A stretch of 64,000 bases of DNA from Autumnicola edwardsiae (GTDB lineage: Bacteria; Bacteroidota; Bacteroidia; Flavobacteriales; Flavobacteriaceae): NCBI RefSeq assembly GCF_031846505.1, contig NZ_JAVRHP010000003.1:1-64000 (forward strand), given 5' to 3'. Shown in pieces: positions 35,750-44,352 of this stretch. The notes beneath the pieces are model-generated. The model searched no databases. It saw only the letters and a program-made list of their open reading frames with translations, and was not told where the DNA came from. How positions within the stretch are numbered: the stretch's first letter is position 1; each line of letters starts with the position of its first letter. Both the position numbers and the translations under genes were made by a program.

Positions 35750-36391
35750 TTATTTTTTACGGGTTAAGGTAAGTCCATCCCGTACAGGTAGAATAACTGT
35801 TTCTACGCGGGTATCGTTCACCAGCATCTCATTGTACATCAGCAAAGCTTTTGTAGATTCATCATCGGGTTTTAATTCTTCAACCACTTTGCCGCTCCAC
35901 AGTACATTATCAGATAAAATTACTCCTCCAGGATTCATCTTGTTAATAATGAGATCAAAATAGGCGGGATAATTGGGCTTATCTGCATCTATAAAAACAA
36001 GGTCAAAATTTTCATGGATCTGCGGAATTATTTCAACAGCATCACCAAGATATTGTTTAATGTTACTGCTATATGCTGATGCTTCAAAATATTCTCTCTG
36101 AAAATCGTAAAGTTCTTCATTCACATCAATGGTATGTATTTTTCCGTTTTCCGCCAGTCCTTCTGCCAGGCACAGGGCTGAGTAGCCTGTATAAGTTCCA
36201 ATTTCAAGGATAGTTTTTGGTCTTATTATTTTGGATAATAAACTTAGTAACCGCCCCTGGTAATGTCCGCTAAGCATACGTGGCTGAAGTATCTTCTGGT
36301 TAGTTTCCCTGTTTAGCCTGGCGAGAAGCTCAGGCTCCTTTTGAGAATGGGCAACAATATAATTATCAATTTTATCTGGCAGAAAATCCAT
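35750..36391 (-). CDS. SAM-dependent O-methyltransferase (class I, catechol/caffeoyl-CoA type)
   Basis: A 213-residue O-methyltransferase. The SAM site is ILEIGTYTGYSALCLAEGL with the acidic ribose-binding IDVNEE. DLVFIDADKPNYPAYFD and ILSDNVLWSGKV are the metal-binding region of the family (Asp, Asp, Asn). The substrate is probably a catechol-like compound, but this cannot be read from sequence. It is transcribed alone, divergently from kynU. A link with hydroxylated kynurenine-type aromatics would be speculative. Confidence 0.88.
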   Translation of the reverse strand: MDFLPDKIDNYIVAHSQKEPELLARLNRETNQKILQPRMLSGHYQGRLLSLLSKIIRPKTILEIGTYTGYSALCLAEGLAENGKIHTIDVNEELYDFQREYFEASAYSSNIKQYLGDAVEIIPQIHENFDLVFIDADKPNYPAYFDLIINKMNPGGVILSDNVLWSGKVVEELKPDDESTKALLMYNEMLVNDTRVETVILPVRDGLTLTRKK

Positions 36392-36486
36392 GATCTTTTC
36401 TTTTTTGCAAATTTAAACAATTTAGGAAGGCGTTTTTAATTATGATTCTCTTTGGTAAATTGTATTTTTACCGCAAAACAAATGCT

Positions 36487-37770
36487 ATGCAATTCGAGAA
36501 TAACAGGGAATTTGCTTTAAAACTGGATGCTGAAGATGAACTCTCAAAATACAGAGATCAATTTATTTTTCCAAAAGTAGATGGAAAAGAGGTGATCTAT
36601 TTTGTGGGGAATTCTCTTGGTCTACAGCCCAAATCGGCCGGAAAATATGTCGATGAGATTATGCAAGCTTGGGCAGAACTGGGCGTAGAAGGTCATTTTA
36701 AGGCAGAAAAATCCTGGTGGGACTACCACGAGCGCTTTGCAGATAAACTTGCAAAAGTGGTTGGGGCGAAACCTTCAGAAGTTACTGTTATGAACACCTT
36801 AACCGTGAATCTTCATTTACTGATGGTTTCCTTTTATAGGCCTTCAGGAAAAAGATTCAAAATAATTTGTGAGGAAAAGGCATTTCCAAGCGACCAGTAT
36901 ATGCTTGCAAGTCAGGCGCGATTTCATGGATATGATCCTTCCGAAGCTATTGTGGAAGTGAAGAAACGCAATGGAGAAAACAATTTTAGAACCGAAGATG
37001 TTTTACAGACCATAAAGGAAGTAGGGGAGGAGTGCGCACTAATTCTGATTGGCGGAGTAAATTATTACTCAGGACAGGTTTTTGATATGCAGAAAATTAC
37101 TGAAGCCGGACACGAAATTGGTGCTTTTGTAGGCTGGGACTTAGCTCATGCGGCAGGGAATATCGAACTTAAACTGAATGACTGGAAGGTGGACTTCGCG
37201 GCCTGGTGTAGCTATAAGTACATGAATTCAGGTCCCGGAAATGCTTCCGGATGCTATATTAATGAAAAATACCACAACCTTAAGGACCTGCCTCGCTTTG
37301 AAGGCTGGTGGGGCCACAATAAGAAAAGGCGGTTTTTAATGGAACCCGAATTTCAACCGGAACCGGATGCAAATGCCTGGCAGATTAGTAATGTACCGGT
37401 TTTGGCACTTGCTCCTTACCTTGCTTCCCTGGAGATGTTTGATGAAGTGGGAATGCCGGCGCTTATCCGTAAAAGAAATAAAATTGTTGCCTACCTGGAA
37501 TTTGTTTTACAGGAAATAGATAAAGAAGTGGAGAGTTCTTTCGAAATTATTACTCCGCCAGATCAAAACGAGAGAGGGACACAAATTTCGGTTTTTTTAC
37601 ATGGAGAAGGCAAGGAAATCTTTAACTACCTAATGAAAAATGGCATTTTTGTCGACTGGCGTGAACCAAATGTAATCAGACTGGCTCCCGCACCATTTTA
37701 CTGTTCATTTTCAGATGTTTTTAACTTCGGACAGGTCCTTAAACAAGGGATTTTAGGTAAAAAAGAGTAA
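36487..37770 (+). CDS. kynU: Kynureninase
   Basis: A 427-residue PLP enzyme that splits kynurenine or 3-hydroxykynurenine to (hydroxy)anthranilate and alanine. The PLP lysine is in WCSYKYMNSGPG. Other family blocks are FVGNSLGLQPKSAG, VMNTLTVNLHLLM, GWDLAHAAGN and GWWGHNKKRRFLM. I start at the ATG at 36487: the 15 extra codons from 36442 contain a promoter-like TATTTTTA and no conserved residues. kmo lies 4 kb downstream on the same strand, so the route from kynurenine to 3-hydroxyanthranilate is encoded here. The entry enzyme and the dioxygenase are not in the window. Confidence 0.94.
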   Translation: MQFENNREFALKLDAEDELSKYRDQFIFPKVDGKEVIYFVGNSLGLQPKSAGKYVDEIMQAWAELGVEGHFKAEKSWWDYHERFADKLAKVVGAKPSEVTVMNTLTVNLHLLMVSFYRPSGKRFKIICEEKAFPSDQYMLASQARFHGYDPSEAIVEVKKRNGENNFRTEDVLQTIKEVGEECALILIGGVNYYSGQVFDMQKITEAGHEIGAFVGWDLAHAAGNIELKLNDWKVDFAAWCSYKYMNSGPGNASGCYINEKYHNLKDLPRFEGWWGHNKKRRFLMEPEFQPEPDANAWQISNVPVLALAPYLASLEMFDEVGMPALIRKRNKIVAYLEFVLQEIDKEVESSFEIITPPDQNERGTQISVFLHGEGKEIFNYLMKNGIFVDWREPNVIRLAPAPFYCSFSDVFNFGQVLKQGILGKKE

Positions 37771-37819
37771 ATCACACTCAAATCCTGATATTTCTGTCCG
37801 ATTTTTGACCGTAATGCAC

Positions 37820-38488
37820 CTATTGCACCGAAATATCTGAAAAGAAGAGCTCAAAGCTACCATCAGGTGACTTGTGAGATTTGGCAATTTTCAACCCACT
37901 ATATTCCTGATAATCCTCCCAGGTGGTAGGCATTTCTCTATTCCCATCGGCAGATTTATAAACCCATTCCTGTACCATTAAATCATCATTATAATATATA
38001 TCGTAAGTGTCACCAGGAGTGTAACCGCCATCGTTGGAATAAGAAACTATTAATTTATCCATTGTATCTCCACTTATGGGAGCTGTTGCGTTTTTTTCTT
38101 CTGTAATTTCTGCATCAGACCATACCAGTTGGTAAGGGAACAACAGCCAATAAGAATCATTTATGAATTTCTGATCTATTTCTTTCTCATCCTCTGTTAA
38201 ATCTTCATCTTGTGTATAACTGCGTGTGCTGCCGTTTTCGGTGAGACTAATTTCATTGGTTTGCGGATTCCACTGCCAACTTCTTTGCGACCTAAGCGTA
38301 TCCTGAACCTTTACATTAAACGTAAAATTAAGTTCTTCGACCTGGTCAAAAGACTCAAATCCATTCGCATCTGCTATCCTTTGTGGCAGGTCTGTATTTT
38401 CTGCTGAAGATGAAGTCCAAGCTTTATTGCTTTGATTACAGCTCCATAGTGCTATGGATAAAATCAAAAGAAAGAATAATTTTTTCAT
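37820..38488 (-). CDS. Predicted lipoprotein, unknown function
   Basis: A 222-residue protein with a lipoprotein signal (lipobox LWSC near residues 14-17). The mature part begins with a Ser/Asn linker and continues as a beta-rich soluble domain with repeated strand patterns (FTFNVKVQDTLRSQRSWQW, DTYDIYYNDDLMVQEWVYKSADG). The look is that of lipoprotein carrier-like or DUF6503-like folds, but I cannot name a family with confidence. It is transcribed alone between kynU (convergent) and an SDR gene. Confidence 0.72.
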   Translation of the reverse strand: MKKLFFLLILSIALWSCNQSNKAWTSSSAENTDLPQRIADANGFESFDQVEELNFTFNVKVQDTLRSQRSWQWNPQTNEISLTENGSTRSYTQDEDLTEDEKEIDQKFINDSYWLLFPYQLVWSDAEITEEKNATAPISGDTMDKLIVSYSNDGGYTPGDTYDIYYNDDLMVQEWVYKSADGNREMPTTWEDYQEYSGLKIAKSHKSPDGSFELFFSDISVQ

Positions 38489-38556
38489 TGTAAGAAGTTT
38501 TGCCTTCCGCCTTATTTTCGGAAATTGTTAAACACTAAATATACAAATTACATTGA

Positions 38557-39315
38557 TTAAATGGCATTTATACTCATGCCGCCATCGGCAACTATATTCT
38601 GGCCGGTGATATAGGAGGATTTAGCCATAGCCAAAAAAGCAATAATAGAAGATATTTCTTTTGCCTGAGCAACTCTTTTTAAAGGAGTGCGGTTAACAAT
38701 AGGATCTATTTTTTCCTTCTGTTCAAGGTAGCCGCGGGTGAGCGGTGTTTCGGTGAACCAGGGCGAAACCGCGTTAACCCTTATTCCGTCCATAGCCCAT
38801 TCTACAGCCAGGCTTCGGGTTTGTTGAAGCAAGCCCGCTTTGGACATGGCATAAGGTGTGCCTGTACCTACATCTTGCGTGGCTGCGGAAGATGCTACGT
38901 TAATAATGGCTGCCTTGCCGGAATTTTTTAGAAAGGAGTATAATCTTCGGCTTAGCTCAAAGGGAGAAACCAAATTAACTTCGAGAACTTTACGGTATTC
39001 TTCTTCAGAATAATTCTGAGCTCTTTTCCTGATGTTTATTCCGGCATTATTTACCAGCACATCAACAGTGCCCCAGTTCTCTTTAATCCATAAGCTTAAT
39101 GTTTCCTGGCTTTGCTTTAAGGAACAATCTGAAACTATTCCCGTAGCAGGTAGTTTTAGATCCCTAAGTTCCTCCTGAAATTTCTTGACATCTTCCGCAT
39201 TTCTGGCGGTAAATAAAACTTCTGCGCCTAGTTCTAAAAATTCTATAACAGTAGCTCTGCCAATACCCTTAGTACCTCCCGTTATTACAGCTTTTCTTCC
39301 ATTTAAAGTCCACAT
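38557..39315 (-). CDS. Short-chain dehydrogenase/reductase (SDR), tropinone-reductase-like
   Basis: A 252-residue classical SDR. The NAD(P) motif is TGGTKGIGRAT near residues 12-22, the NNAG motif is DVLVNNAGINIR, the active-site Ser is in NVASSAATQ, and the catalytic Tyr and Lys are in YAMSKAG. The C-terminal GQNIVADGGMSI is standard. The substrate is unknown. Its place between kynU and kmo suggests, but does not prove, a role in tryptophan-derived aromatics. It is followed on the far side by a MITE-like element. Confidence 0.88.
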   Translation of the reverse strand: MWTLNGRKAVITGGTKGIGRATVIEFLELGAEVLFTARNAEDVKKFQEELRDLKLPATGIVSDCSLKQSQETLSLWIKENWGTVDVLVNNAGINIRKRAQNYSEEEYRKVLEVNLVSPFELSRRLYSFLKNSGKAAIINVASSAATQDVGTGTPYAMSKAGLLQQTRSLAVEWAMDGIRVNAVSPWFTETPLTRGYLEQKEKIDPIVNRTPLKRVAQAKEISSIIAFLAMAKSSYITGQNIVADGGMSINAI

Positions 39316-39353
39316 AAATGAGTTTTGGCTAAATGTAAGGTTTATTGGTAAGA

Positions 39354-39488
39354 AAGAGGTTGTATAAAAAAAGCTTCCAAATTGCTATGCCTTATCCATT
39401 TCAGAATTGATCGTTCTGATTTTAAACTTCCGCAAGCACCTGGATTATTCAGTTTCGACGAACAATAGAATTCTTTAGACAACCTCTT
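39354..39488. mobile_element. MITE-like element: 135 bp bounded by 18-bp inverted repeats
   Basis: AAGAGGTTGTATAAAAAA at 39354-39371 faces its inverted copy at 39471-39488 (reverse complement AAGAGGTTGTCTAAAGAA), with 16 of 18 matches. GAGGTTGT-type ends are common on insertion sequences. The inside has no gene but holds a small palindrome, TCAGAA-N7-TTCTGA, at 39401-39419. I see no convincing target-site duplication in the flanks, so this may be an old or decayed copy, and a purely regulatory structure is possible. Confidence 0.45.
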
Positions 39489-39509
39489 ATTATAGGTTTG
39501 GGCAGTGTG

Positions 39510-39665
39510 TTAAAGATTACGTCCGGTCAATAACTTGTACAAAACTAAAATTACTGCTACCACAATTAAAATGTGGATAATACTGCCTAGGTCTGGAAAT
39601 GCAAAATATCCAACAAGCCATCCAATAATCAATAAAACAATGATAAGCCAAATTAAATCTCTCAT
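39510..39665 (-). CDS. Small Lmo0937/DUF5670-type membrane protein
   Basis: A 51-residue protein starting MRDLIWLIIVLLIIGWLVGY and ending YKLLTGRNL. It has two hydrophobic helices split by a short FAFPDLGS turn. This matches the tiny Lmo0937-family membrane proteins that are widespread in Bacteroidota and other bacteria, often near stress genes, and have no known function. The gene is complete from ATG to TAA, with codon use like its neighbours. It lies 21 bases from the MITE-like element. Confidence 0.8.
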   Translation of the reverse strand: MRDLIWLIIVLLIIGWLVGYFAFPDLGSIIHILIVVAVILVLYKLLTGRNL

Positions 39666-39688
39666 AGTGGAGTAGTATTTAGCAGCTT

Positions 39689-40290
39689 TCGCTGCGGATT
39701 AGTTAATATTATTTTTTGTACAGGTAAAGCAGAATCTATAAGTGACTTCTGCAACGTCTAACGAAGTTATGTAATCCTTTTTCCTGCTAATCAAAATTTA
39801 ACGTGTGTTTAACTATTCTAAAATCGGAATACAATTTTATTGCTTCAGTATAAATACTCAAATACAACGTATCAACCTAGTCTGGATCACATTGTAAAAG
39901 GAGAGCGAAATATCCCGTAATCATAAGCCACGGTGGATGTGGTGGGCATAATCCTCATCAGGGTTTTTTTAACAGCGTGGTGCAAACAATTCATCTATGT
40001 TTCTGTATTCCAGTAAAACCGGGGTAGGGAGGCTTGTTTTTAAGCTTGTTTGGGCGTAATCTGACATTTATCTTCAAAAATTCTACTCCTATATTCTCTT
40101 CAGCCTAAAATTTGCCGCACAAAACCTTCTATCTGTGAAATATCAATCTCATCATGATGAACATGTCCGTAATCTACTATTGAATCGCATTTCCATAAAA
40201 ATATGAGTGTAATCCTCCTGCTCTTCCTTGTATGATATTGGTTTAGCTGATCTGCCAGGATTAATCAAAGTGTTTCTCATTTTCAGCCAT
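39689..40290. other. About 600 bases without a convincing gene; possible decayed coding sequence
   Basis: Between the small membrane-protein gene and the flavin reductase gene I find no full gene. The minus strand has short frames that look protein-like but are broken: one of 42 codons at 40152-40280 (begins MRNTLINPGR), an overlapping frame ending at 40100 that reads GHVHHDEIDISQIEGF, and a piece near 39921-39985 reading NPDEDYAHHIHRGL before a stop. They could be remnants of one or more lost genes, or chance. Confidence 0.3.
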
Positions 40291-40306
40291 GAATCCGGTA
40301 TCAAAT

Positions 40307-40966
40307 TTAATCTTTCTGCAAGGTATTATTCTTAAAGAAGGATTTTATTTCCTGCCCGGGTCTGGCATAATGAAAACGGTCAAGAAGTGTGGGGAGTGCA
40401 TAACCATCCAGCCCGTTAACTGCAACTGTACCTGCATCATCCAGCCTAAGCCAACCGTCTGGGGCCTGTATACTTTCATCAAAATATATGTGTTCTATGG
40501 CTGCTACAATCAGCAACGTGTCGTTTTCCTTAATCTCATACTCATTTAGATACTTACAACCCAGTTTTACTATGGATTGCTTTACATAAGGTGCAAAAAA
40601 GTTGTCGAGATATTCTTCTTCAAGACCGGTTTTTTGAAATTCAGATACTTCTTCATCATACTTTGCGGCCGTTTGATGAGCGCTTTCTATCATGTTCTCC
40701 TGTACATGATTTACTGTAAAATAGGAGTTTTCCTTTATGTTCTTATAAGTATTCCGGGGGATGTGGGTAGGACGGGTAATAAATCCAAGAAGGGCAGGAT
40801 TACTTCCCAAATGAGTAACAGAACTAAAAACGGCCACATTTACTAAGTTGTTTTTTGACTTTGTGGCAATGAGGTTCGCAGATTTATACCCTGTGCAACT
40901 ATTTATGAGATTAAGCTGGAAAATTTTTTCCATTTCCTTAATATCACTGGCAGTAAAATGTTTCAT
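40307..40966 (-). CDS. Flavin reductase family protein (FMN-binding split barrel)
   Basis: A 219-residue flavoprotein of the flavin-reductase/flavoredoxin-like family. The flavin-binding block is NLVNVAVFSSVTHLGSNPALLGFITRP, followed by HIPRNTYKNIKENSYFTVNHV and the C-terminal substrate-side region (YALPTLLDRFHYARPG). Relatives supply reduced flavin to monooxygenases or reduce small substrates. It lies between kynU and kmo; kmo uses its own FAD and NADPH, so direct coupling is not required. Its role in this locus is inferred from position only. Confidence 0.85.
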   Translation of the reverse strand: MKHFTASDIKEMEKIFQLNLINSCTGYKSANLIATKSKNNLVNVAVFSSVTHLGSNPALLGFITRPTHIPRNTYKNIKENSYFTVNHVQENMIESAHQTAAKYDEEVSEFQKTGLEEEYLDNFFAPYVKQSIVKLGCKYLNEYEIKENDTLLIVAAIEHIYFDESIQAPDGWLRLDDAGTVAVNGLDGYALPTLLDRFHYARPGQEIKSFFKNNTLQKD

Positions 40967-41039
40967 GAAAAGATTAGTTGATTAATGGGATTTCAAGTTA
41001 CTAATCACCCGCAATAATGTCTGTTAATGCTTTTTTAAT

Positions 41040-41285
41040 TTAGGCCTGGTTTTCAAGTTTATTGATTTTCATTTCATAAATTTCTATGGCCTCTCGTACT
41101 GCATCTACATTATCAGAGGATTTCTGGTGAGCATTTTCCATTGCTTTTTCAAGTCCGCTATCAGGGCTCTGGAATAGATCTGTTATAACATGATTAATTT
41201 TGTCAATAATGCTTTCCTGGCTGTTCTTAATATCTTCCAGTTTATTCAAAGTCGCCCTCATTTGCTCTAATTTTTGTTGATCCAT
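41040..41285 (-). CDS. Small helical cytoplasmic protein, unknown function
   Basis: An 81-residue charged protein (MDQQKLEQMRATLNKLEDI...) with no membrane or signal segment, predicted almost wholly helical with heptad-like Leu/Ile spacing. I start at the ATG at 41285. The frame stays open for 80 codons further upstream, but those codons are basic and irregular and run into the kmo promoter region. No family is recognised. It may be a small coiled-coil regulator or binding protein. Confidence 0.6.
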   Translation of the reverse strand: MDQQKLEQMRATLNKLEDIKNSQESIIDKINHVITDLFQSPDSGLEKAMENAHQKSSDNVDAVREAIEIYEMKINKLENQA

Positions 41286-41519
41286 TATTCTTATTTTTTT
41301 GATTCGATAATAATTTAGGTGAAAAGCAGCAGGTAAAAAAAGGATTTGACATTTGTTTATGCTTTTAATTAAAAATCTCTTTATTAATTTTCGAATTGGC
41401 CTAATTCCATAGCCCTTCAAAGAGTCATATAGAGCTTCCTTTTCCTGAAATTCATAAATAATGAGTACTTTCGCGAGGGGATATGCGGCCCTTAAAGGCG
41501 CGCGTAACAAAGTTTGTAC

Positions 41520-42869
41520 ATGCAAAAAGAAAAAAGTATTGCTGTAGTCGGTTCCGGGCTTGTGGGATCTCTGTTGGCTCTTTATTTAAAAAATATGGGT
41601 CATGAGGTTACTGTCTTTGATCGAAGACAGGATGTTAGAAAAGTAGAATTTTCTGGCAGGTCTATTAATCTGGCAATGTCCAACAGAGGTTGGAAGGCAC
41701 TCAAAACGGCAGGAATAGAAACCGAAATACGAAAACTCGCTCTTCCTCTGGATAAAAGAGCTATGCATGTAAACAATAAGCCACTTTACTTTCAGAAATA
41801 TGGAAAAGAAGGTGAAGCTATATATTCTATTTCCCGCGGAATCTTAAACCGAAAAATGATTGATCTTGCGGAAGATGCAGGCGTTAAATTCAGGTTTGGG
41901 GAAAAGATTTGGGATATCAATATGCCAGAAGCGAAGCTTTACACAGGAGAATCTGAAAAAGGGGAGTGGAAGGAATATTGTTTTGATCTTATTTTTGGAG
42001 CAGATGGTGCATTTTCCCGTATCCGTCACAAGATGCAGCGGCAGAGTCGCTTTGATTATAGCCAACACTTTATAGATGTGGGGTATAAAGAACTTCGCAT
42101 TCCCGCCAATAGCGACGGCACTCATAAACTGGATAACGCCTCCTTTCATATCTGGCCGCGCGGTAAATTTATGCTTATTGCCATGCCTAATCAGGATGGA
42201 AGTTTTACCTGCACGCTCTTTATGCCTTTTGAAGGTGAAGTGTCTTTTGAAAGTATTACTACAGAAGAAAAAGCAGAAGAATTCTTTGAAACCTTTTTTC
42301 CTGATATCAAGGATGAAATTTCTAATTTAAAGCGGGATTTCTTTAAAAATCCTACCAGCGCAATGGTTACTATTAAGTGTTTTCCATGGACATTTAACGA
42401 TAAGGTAGCTCTAGTTGGTGATTCTGCGCATGCTGTTGTTCCTTTTTATGGACAAGGGATGAATGCCGGCTTCGAGGATATTTCAGTTTTGTTTGAAAAA
42501 ATCCGGAAATATAAGGATAACTGGCAACTGATTTTTCAGGAATACCAGAAAGAAAGAAAACCAAATACCGATGCTATTGCAGAACTCAGCTACAGAAATT
42601 TTATCGAGATGAGCAGTAAAACCGCTGATCCCGATTTTCTTCTTCGGAAGAAGATAGAGAACCGCTTTGGCGAAAAGCATCCCGGAAGCTGGGTCCCCCT
42701 GTATTCACGGGTTACTTTTTCTGATAAACCTTACGCTGAAGCGTTGGCAATTGGAGAGAAGCAGCGCAGAATAATGGACGAGGTTATGGAAATGCCAAAT
42801 ATCGGTAAAAAGTGGAACCACGAGGAAGTAGAGAACAGGATTCTGGAACTTCTTGCAGCAGCCATGTAA
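41520..42869 (+). CDS. kmo: Kynurenine 3-monooxygenase
   Basis: A 449-residue FAD monooxygenase that hydroxylates kynurenine to 3-hydroxykynurenine with NADPH and oxygen. The FAD Rossmann motif is VVGSGLVGSLLAL (residues 9-21), followed by the family block SGRSINLAMSNRGWKAL. The second FAD motif is VALVGDSAHAVVPFYGQGMNAGFED. Most bacterial and eukaryotic Kmo share a substrate Arg and Tyr in the RAMH and IYSISR regions, present here. The start is the ATG at 41520; a TTG two codons upstream is rejected. It feeds kynU's preferred substrate toward 3-hydroxyanthranilate and NAD or catabolism. Confidence 0.94.
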   Translation: MQKEKSIAVVGSGLVGSLLALYLKNMGHEVTVFDRRQDVRKVEFSGRSINLAMSNRGWKALKTAGIETEIRKLALPLDKRAMHVNNKPLYFQKYGKEGEAIYSISRGILNRKMIDLAEDAGVKFRFGEKIWDINMPEAKLYTGESEKGEWKEYCFDLIFGADGAFSRIRHKMQRQSRFDYSQHFIDVGYKELRIPANSDGTHKLDNASFHIWPRGKFMLIAMPNQDGSFTCTLFMPFEGEVSFESITTEEKAEEFFETFFPDIKDEISNLKRDFFKNPTSAMVTIKCFPWTFNDKVALVGDSAHAVVPFYGQGMNAGFEDISVLFEKIRKYKDNWQLIFQEYQKERKPNTDAIAELSYRNFIEMSSKTADPDFLLRKKIENRFGEKHPGSWVPLYSRVTFSDKPYAEALAIGEKQRRIMDEVMEMPNIGKKWNHEEVENRILELLAAAM

Positions 42870-42940
42870 TCAACTTCTCCTCCAGATTTTTATCATCTAC
42901 TGTCAGGCAGAGATTAATACAAAGTAAGTTTTTGCCGATT

Positions 42941-43600
42941 TTAGTGGTCGTTTTCCTTTAAAATATCCGGAAAATTCGACTTAAACCTGTTAAGCCTTGG
43001 GATAGAAACATTCTGAATATAAGGATTGTTTGGATTCTTCCTTTCATAGTCCTGGTGATAATCTTCTGCCACCCAAAACTTCTGAAATGGCAGAATTTCT
43101 GCGGCTATTGGTTCCTCATAATCTTGAGCTACCTGAGATTTAACTTCCTCAACTATTTCTTTTTGTTGCTGATTTTGGAAAAACACTATAGAGCGATATT
43201 GAGATCCTATATCGGGGCCCTGGCCATTTACCTGTGTGGGGTCCTGGGAGCCAAAATAGACCTCTACCAAAGTTCTGAAGTCAACACTTTCAGGATCGTA
43301 AATAACTTCTACAGCTTCGGCATGTCCCGTTCTGCCAGTGTTACTTTCTTCATAGGTGGGATTTTTCGTGTGACCTCCTGCATAACCTGAAATTGCTTCA
43401 TCCACTCCTTCAATACTTTCATAGATTGCCTCTACACACCAAAAACAGCCGCTGGCAAAATATGCACGTTCCATTCCATTTTCAGCAGGTACCTCTACAG
43501 GTTCGGCATTTGCAATTTCCGATTTTGTAACGGTTTTCTTTTGTGCCTGATTTCCGCAGGACATAAAAACAAATAAGAGTATAGTTAAAAAGCTTTTCAT
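42941..43600 (-). CDS. msrA: Peptide-methionine (S)-S-oxide reductase MsrA, lipoprotein
   Basis: A 219-residue MsrA that repairs oxidised methionine. The active-site motif GCFWC is in YFASGCFWCVEAIYESIEGV, followed by GYAGGHTKNPTYEE, TGHAEAVEVIYDP and DPTQVNGQGPDIGSQYRS. The N-terminus has a lipobox (FMSC, near residue 15), so the enzyme is anchored in the envelope and likely protects periplasmic proteins. The extra resolving Cys expected near the C-terminus in some subtypes is not obvious. It is followed upstream by another lipoprotein gene 29 bases away. Confidence 0.94.
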   Translation of the reverse strand: MKSFLTILLFVFMSCGNQAQKKTVTKSEIANAEPVEVPAENGMERAYFASGCFWCVEAIYESIEGVDEAISGYAGGHTKNPTYEESNTGRTGHAEAVEVIYDPESVDFRTLVEVYFGSQDPTQVNGQGPDIGSQYRSIVFFQNQQQKEIVEEVKSQVAQDYEEPIAAEILPFQKFWVAEDYHQDYERKNPNNPYIQNVSIPRLNRFKSNFPDILKENDH

Positions 43601-43629
43601 AGTTTTTATTTTTTAATCATAAATATTTT

Positions 43630-44208
43630 TCACCTTTGGGTGTAGGTGCCCTCAAGGGTTTTTTTGCCATACATGGCATAATCTATAGCTAATTCTCCGT
43701 TTATCGTGAAACCTTTCCAGTCCAGGTCCAGGTTCCCGTTTGATCCTGCTGTTATCACTGCAAGAGGGACATCTTTATCAAATTGTTCCCAGGGCAAATC
43801 CTCATTTGTGTTCTTTTCTGAAGGTCCTACGTAAAAGACTTTAATTTCATCTCCGGATTTAACAAAGCGAGAATTGATATAAATCTTATCTTCGGATAAA
43901 CACAATTCTTTATTTTCTGAGAAATTAAACTCCAGACAATAGCAGCTGCAAGCATTGTCTTGCTGTTGATCTGTCTTTATGTACAAATTTCCCTCCAAAT
44001 TACCCAAAGGGTCTGTTTCTGAGTCAGGAGTAATAGTTTCCGGTGCAGTCTCTATAGTGTCTCCTGCTTTTTTACCATTTTTGCCACTGTCGGCAGAGGT
44101 GTACTCTTTCTTTGGACTTTTGTCTTCTATTTTCTCTTTGTTTTCTGGCTGGTCTTTACAGGCAAACACAGAAAGTATTAGAAGGAAACCCAGGATTTTT
44201 GCTTTCAT
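43630..44208 (-). CDS. Predicted lipoprotein, unknown function
   Basis: A 192-residue protein with a lipoprotein signal (lipobox VFAC, residues 14-17). Then come about 50 disordered, charged residues (KDQPENKEK to DSETDPLGN) and a soluble beta domain holding a CSCYC cluster (NACSCYCLEFNF). I do not recognise the family. It lies 29 bases upstream of msrA on the same strand, so the pair may be co-transcribed. The Cys cluster next to a thiol-dependent repair enzyme is suggestive but proves nothing. Confidence 0.7.
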   Translation of the reverse strand: MKAKILGFLLILSVFACKDQPENKEKIEDKSPKKEYTSADSGKNGKKAGDTIETAPETITPDSETDPLGNLEGNLYIKTDQQQDNACSCYCLEFNFSENKELCLSEDKIYINSRFVKSGDEIKVFYVGPSEKNTNEDLPWEQFDKDVPLAVITAGSNGNLDLDWKGFTINGELAIDYAMYGKKTLEGTYTQR

Positions 44209-44298
44209 GACAGGATTTTATGTAATTTAAAGATAACTTTTTAGAAAGTTAATTGTGTAAAAGAGATGTTAATCCCCTATTCCAAAAGCTTTGAGAAA

Positions 44299-44330
44299 TA
44301 AAAAAGCTGCCGGATTTCCGACAGCTTTGT
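44299..44330 (-). terminator. Terminator of the coiled-coil (DUF164-type) gene
   Basis: The minus-strand stem AAAGCTGTCGG / CCGGCAGCTTT with an AAAT loop ends in a run of T's, just after the stop of the gene at 44353. Confidence 0.82.
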
Positions 44331-44352
44331 TAATTTGTATTTTTCGAAAATT

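Noticed and set aside
41286..41525. N-terminal extension of the small helical protein to 161 residues
   Set aside because: The extra 80 codons overlap the kmo start region, are irregular and basic, and the ATG at 41285 begins a clean helical protein.
35750..42869. Biosynthetic gene cluster around the O-methyltransferase, SDR, flavin reductase and Kmo
   Set aside because: There is no core synthase, carrier protein or dedicated transporter, and the genes are on mixed strands with separate promoters; a kynurenine pathway explains the central enzymes.
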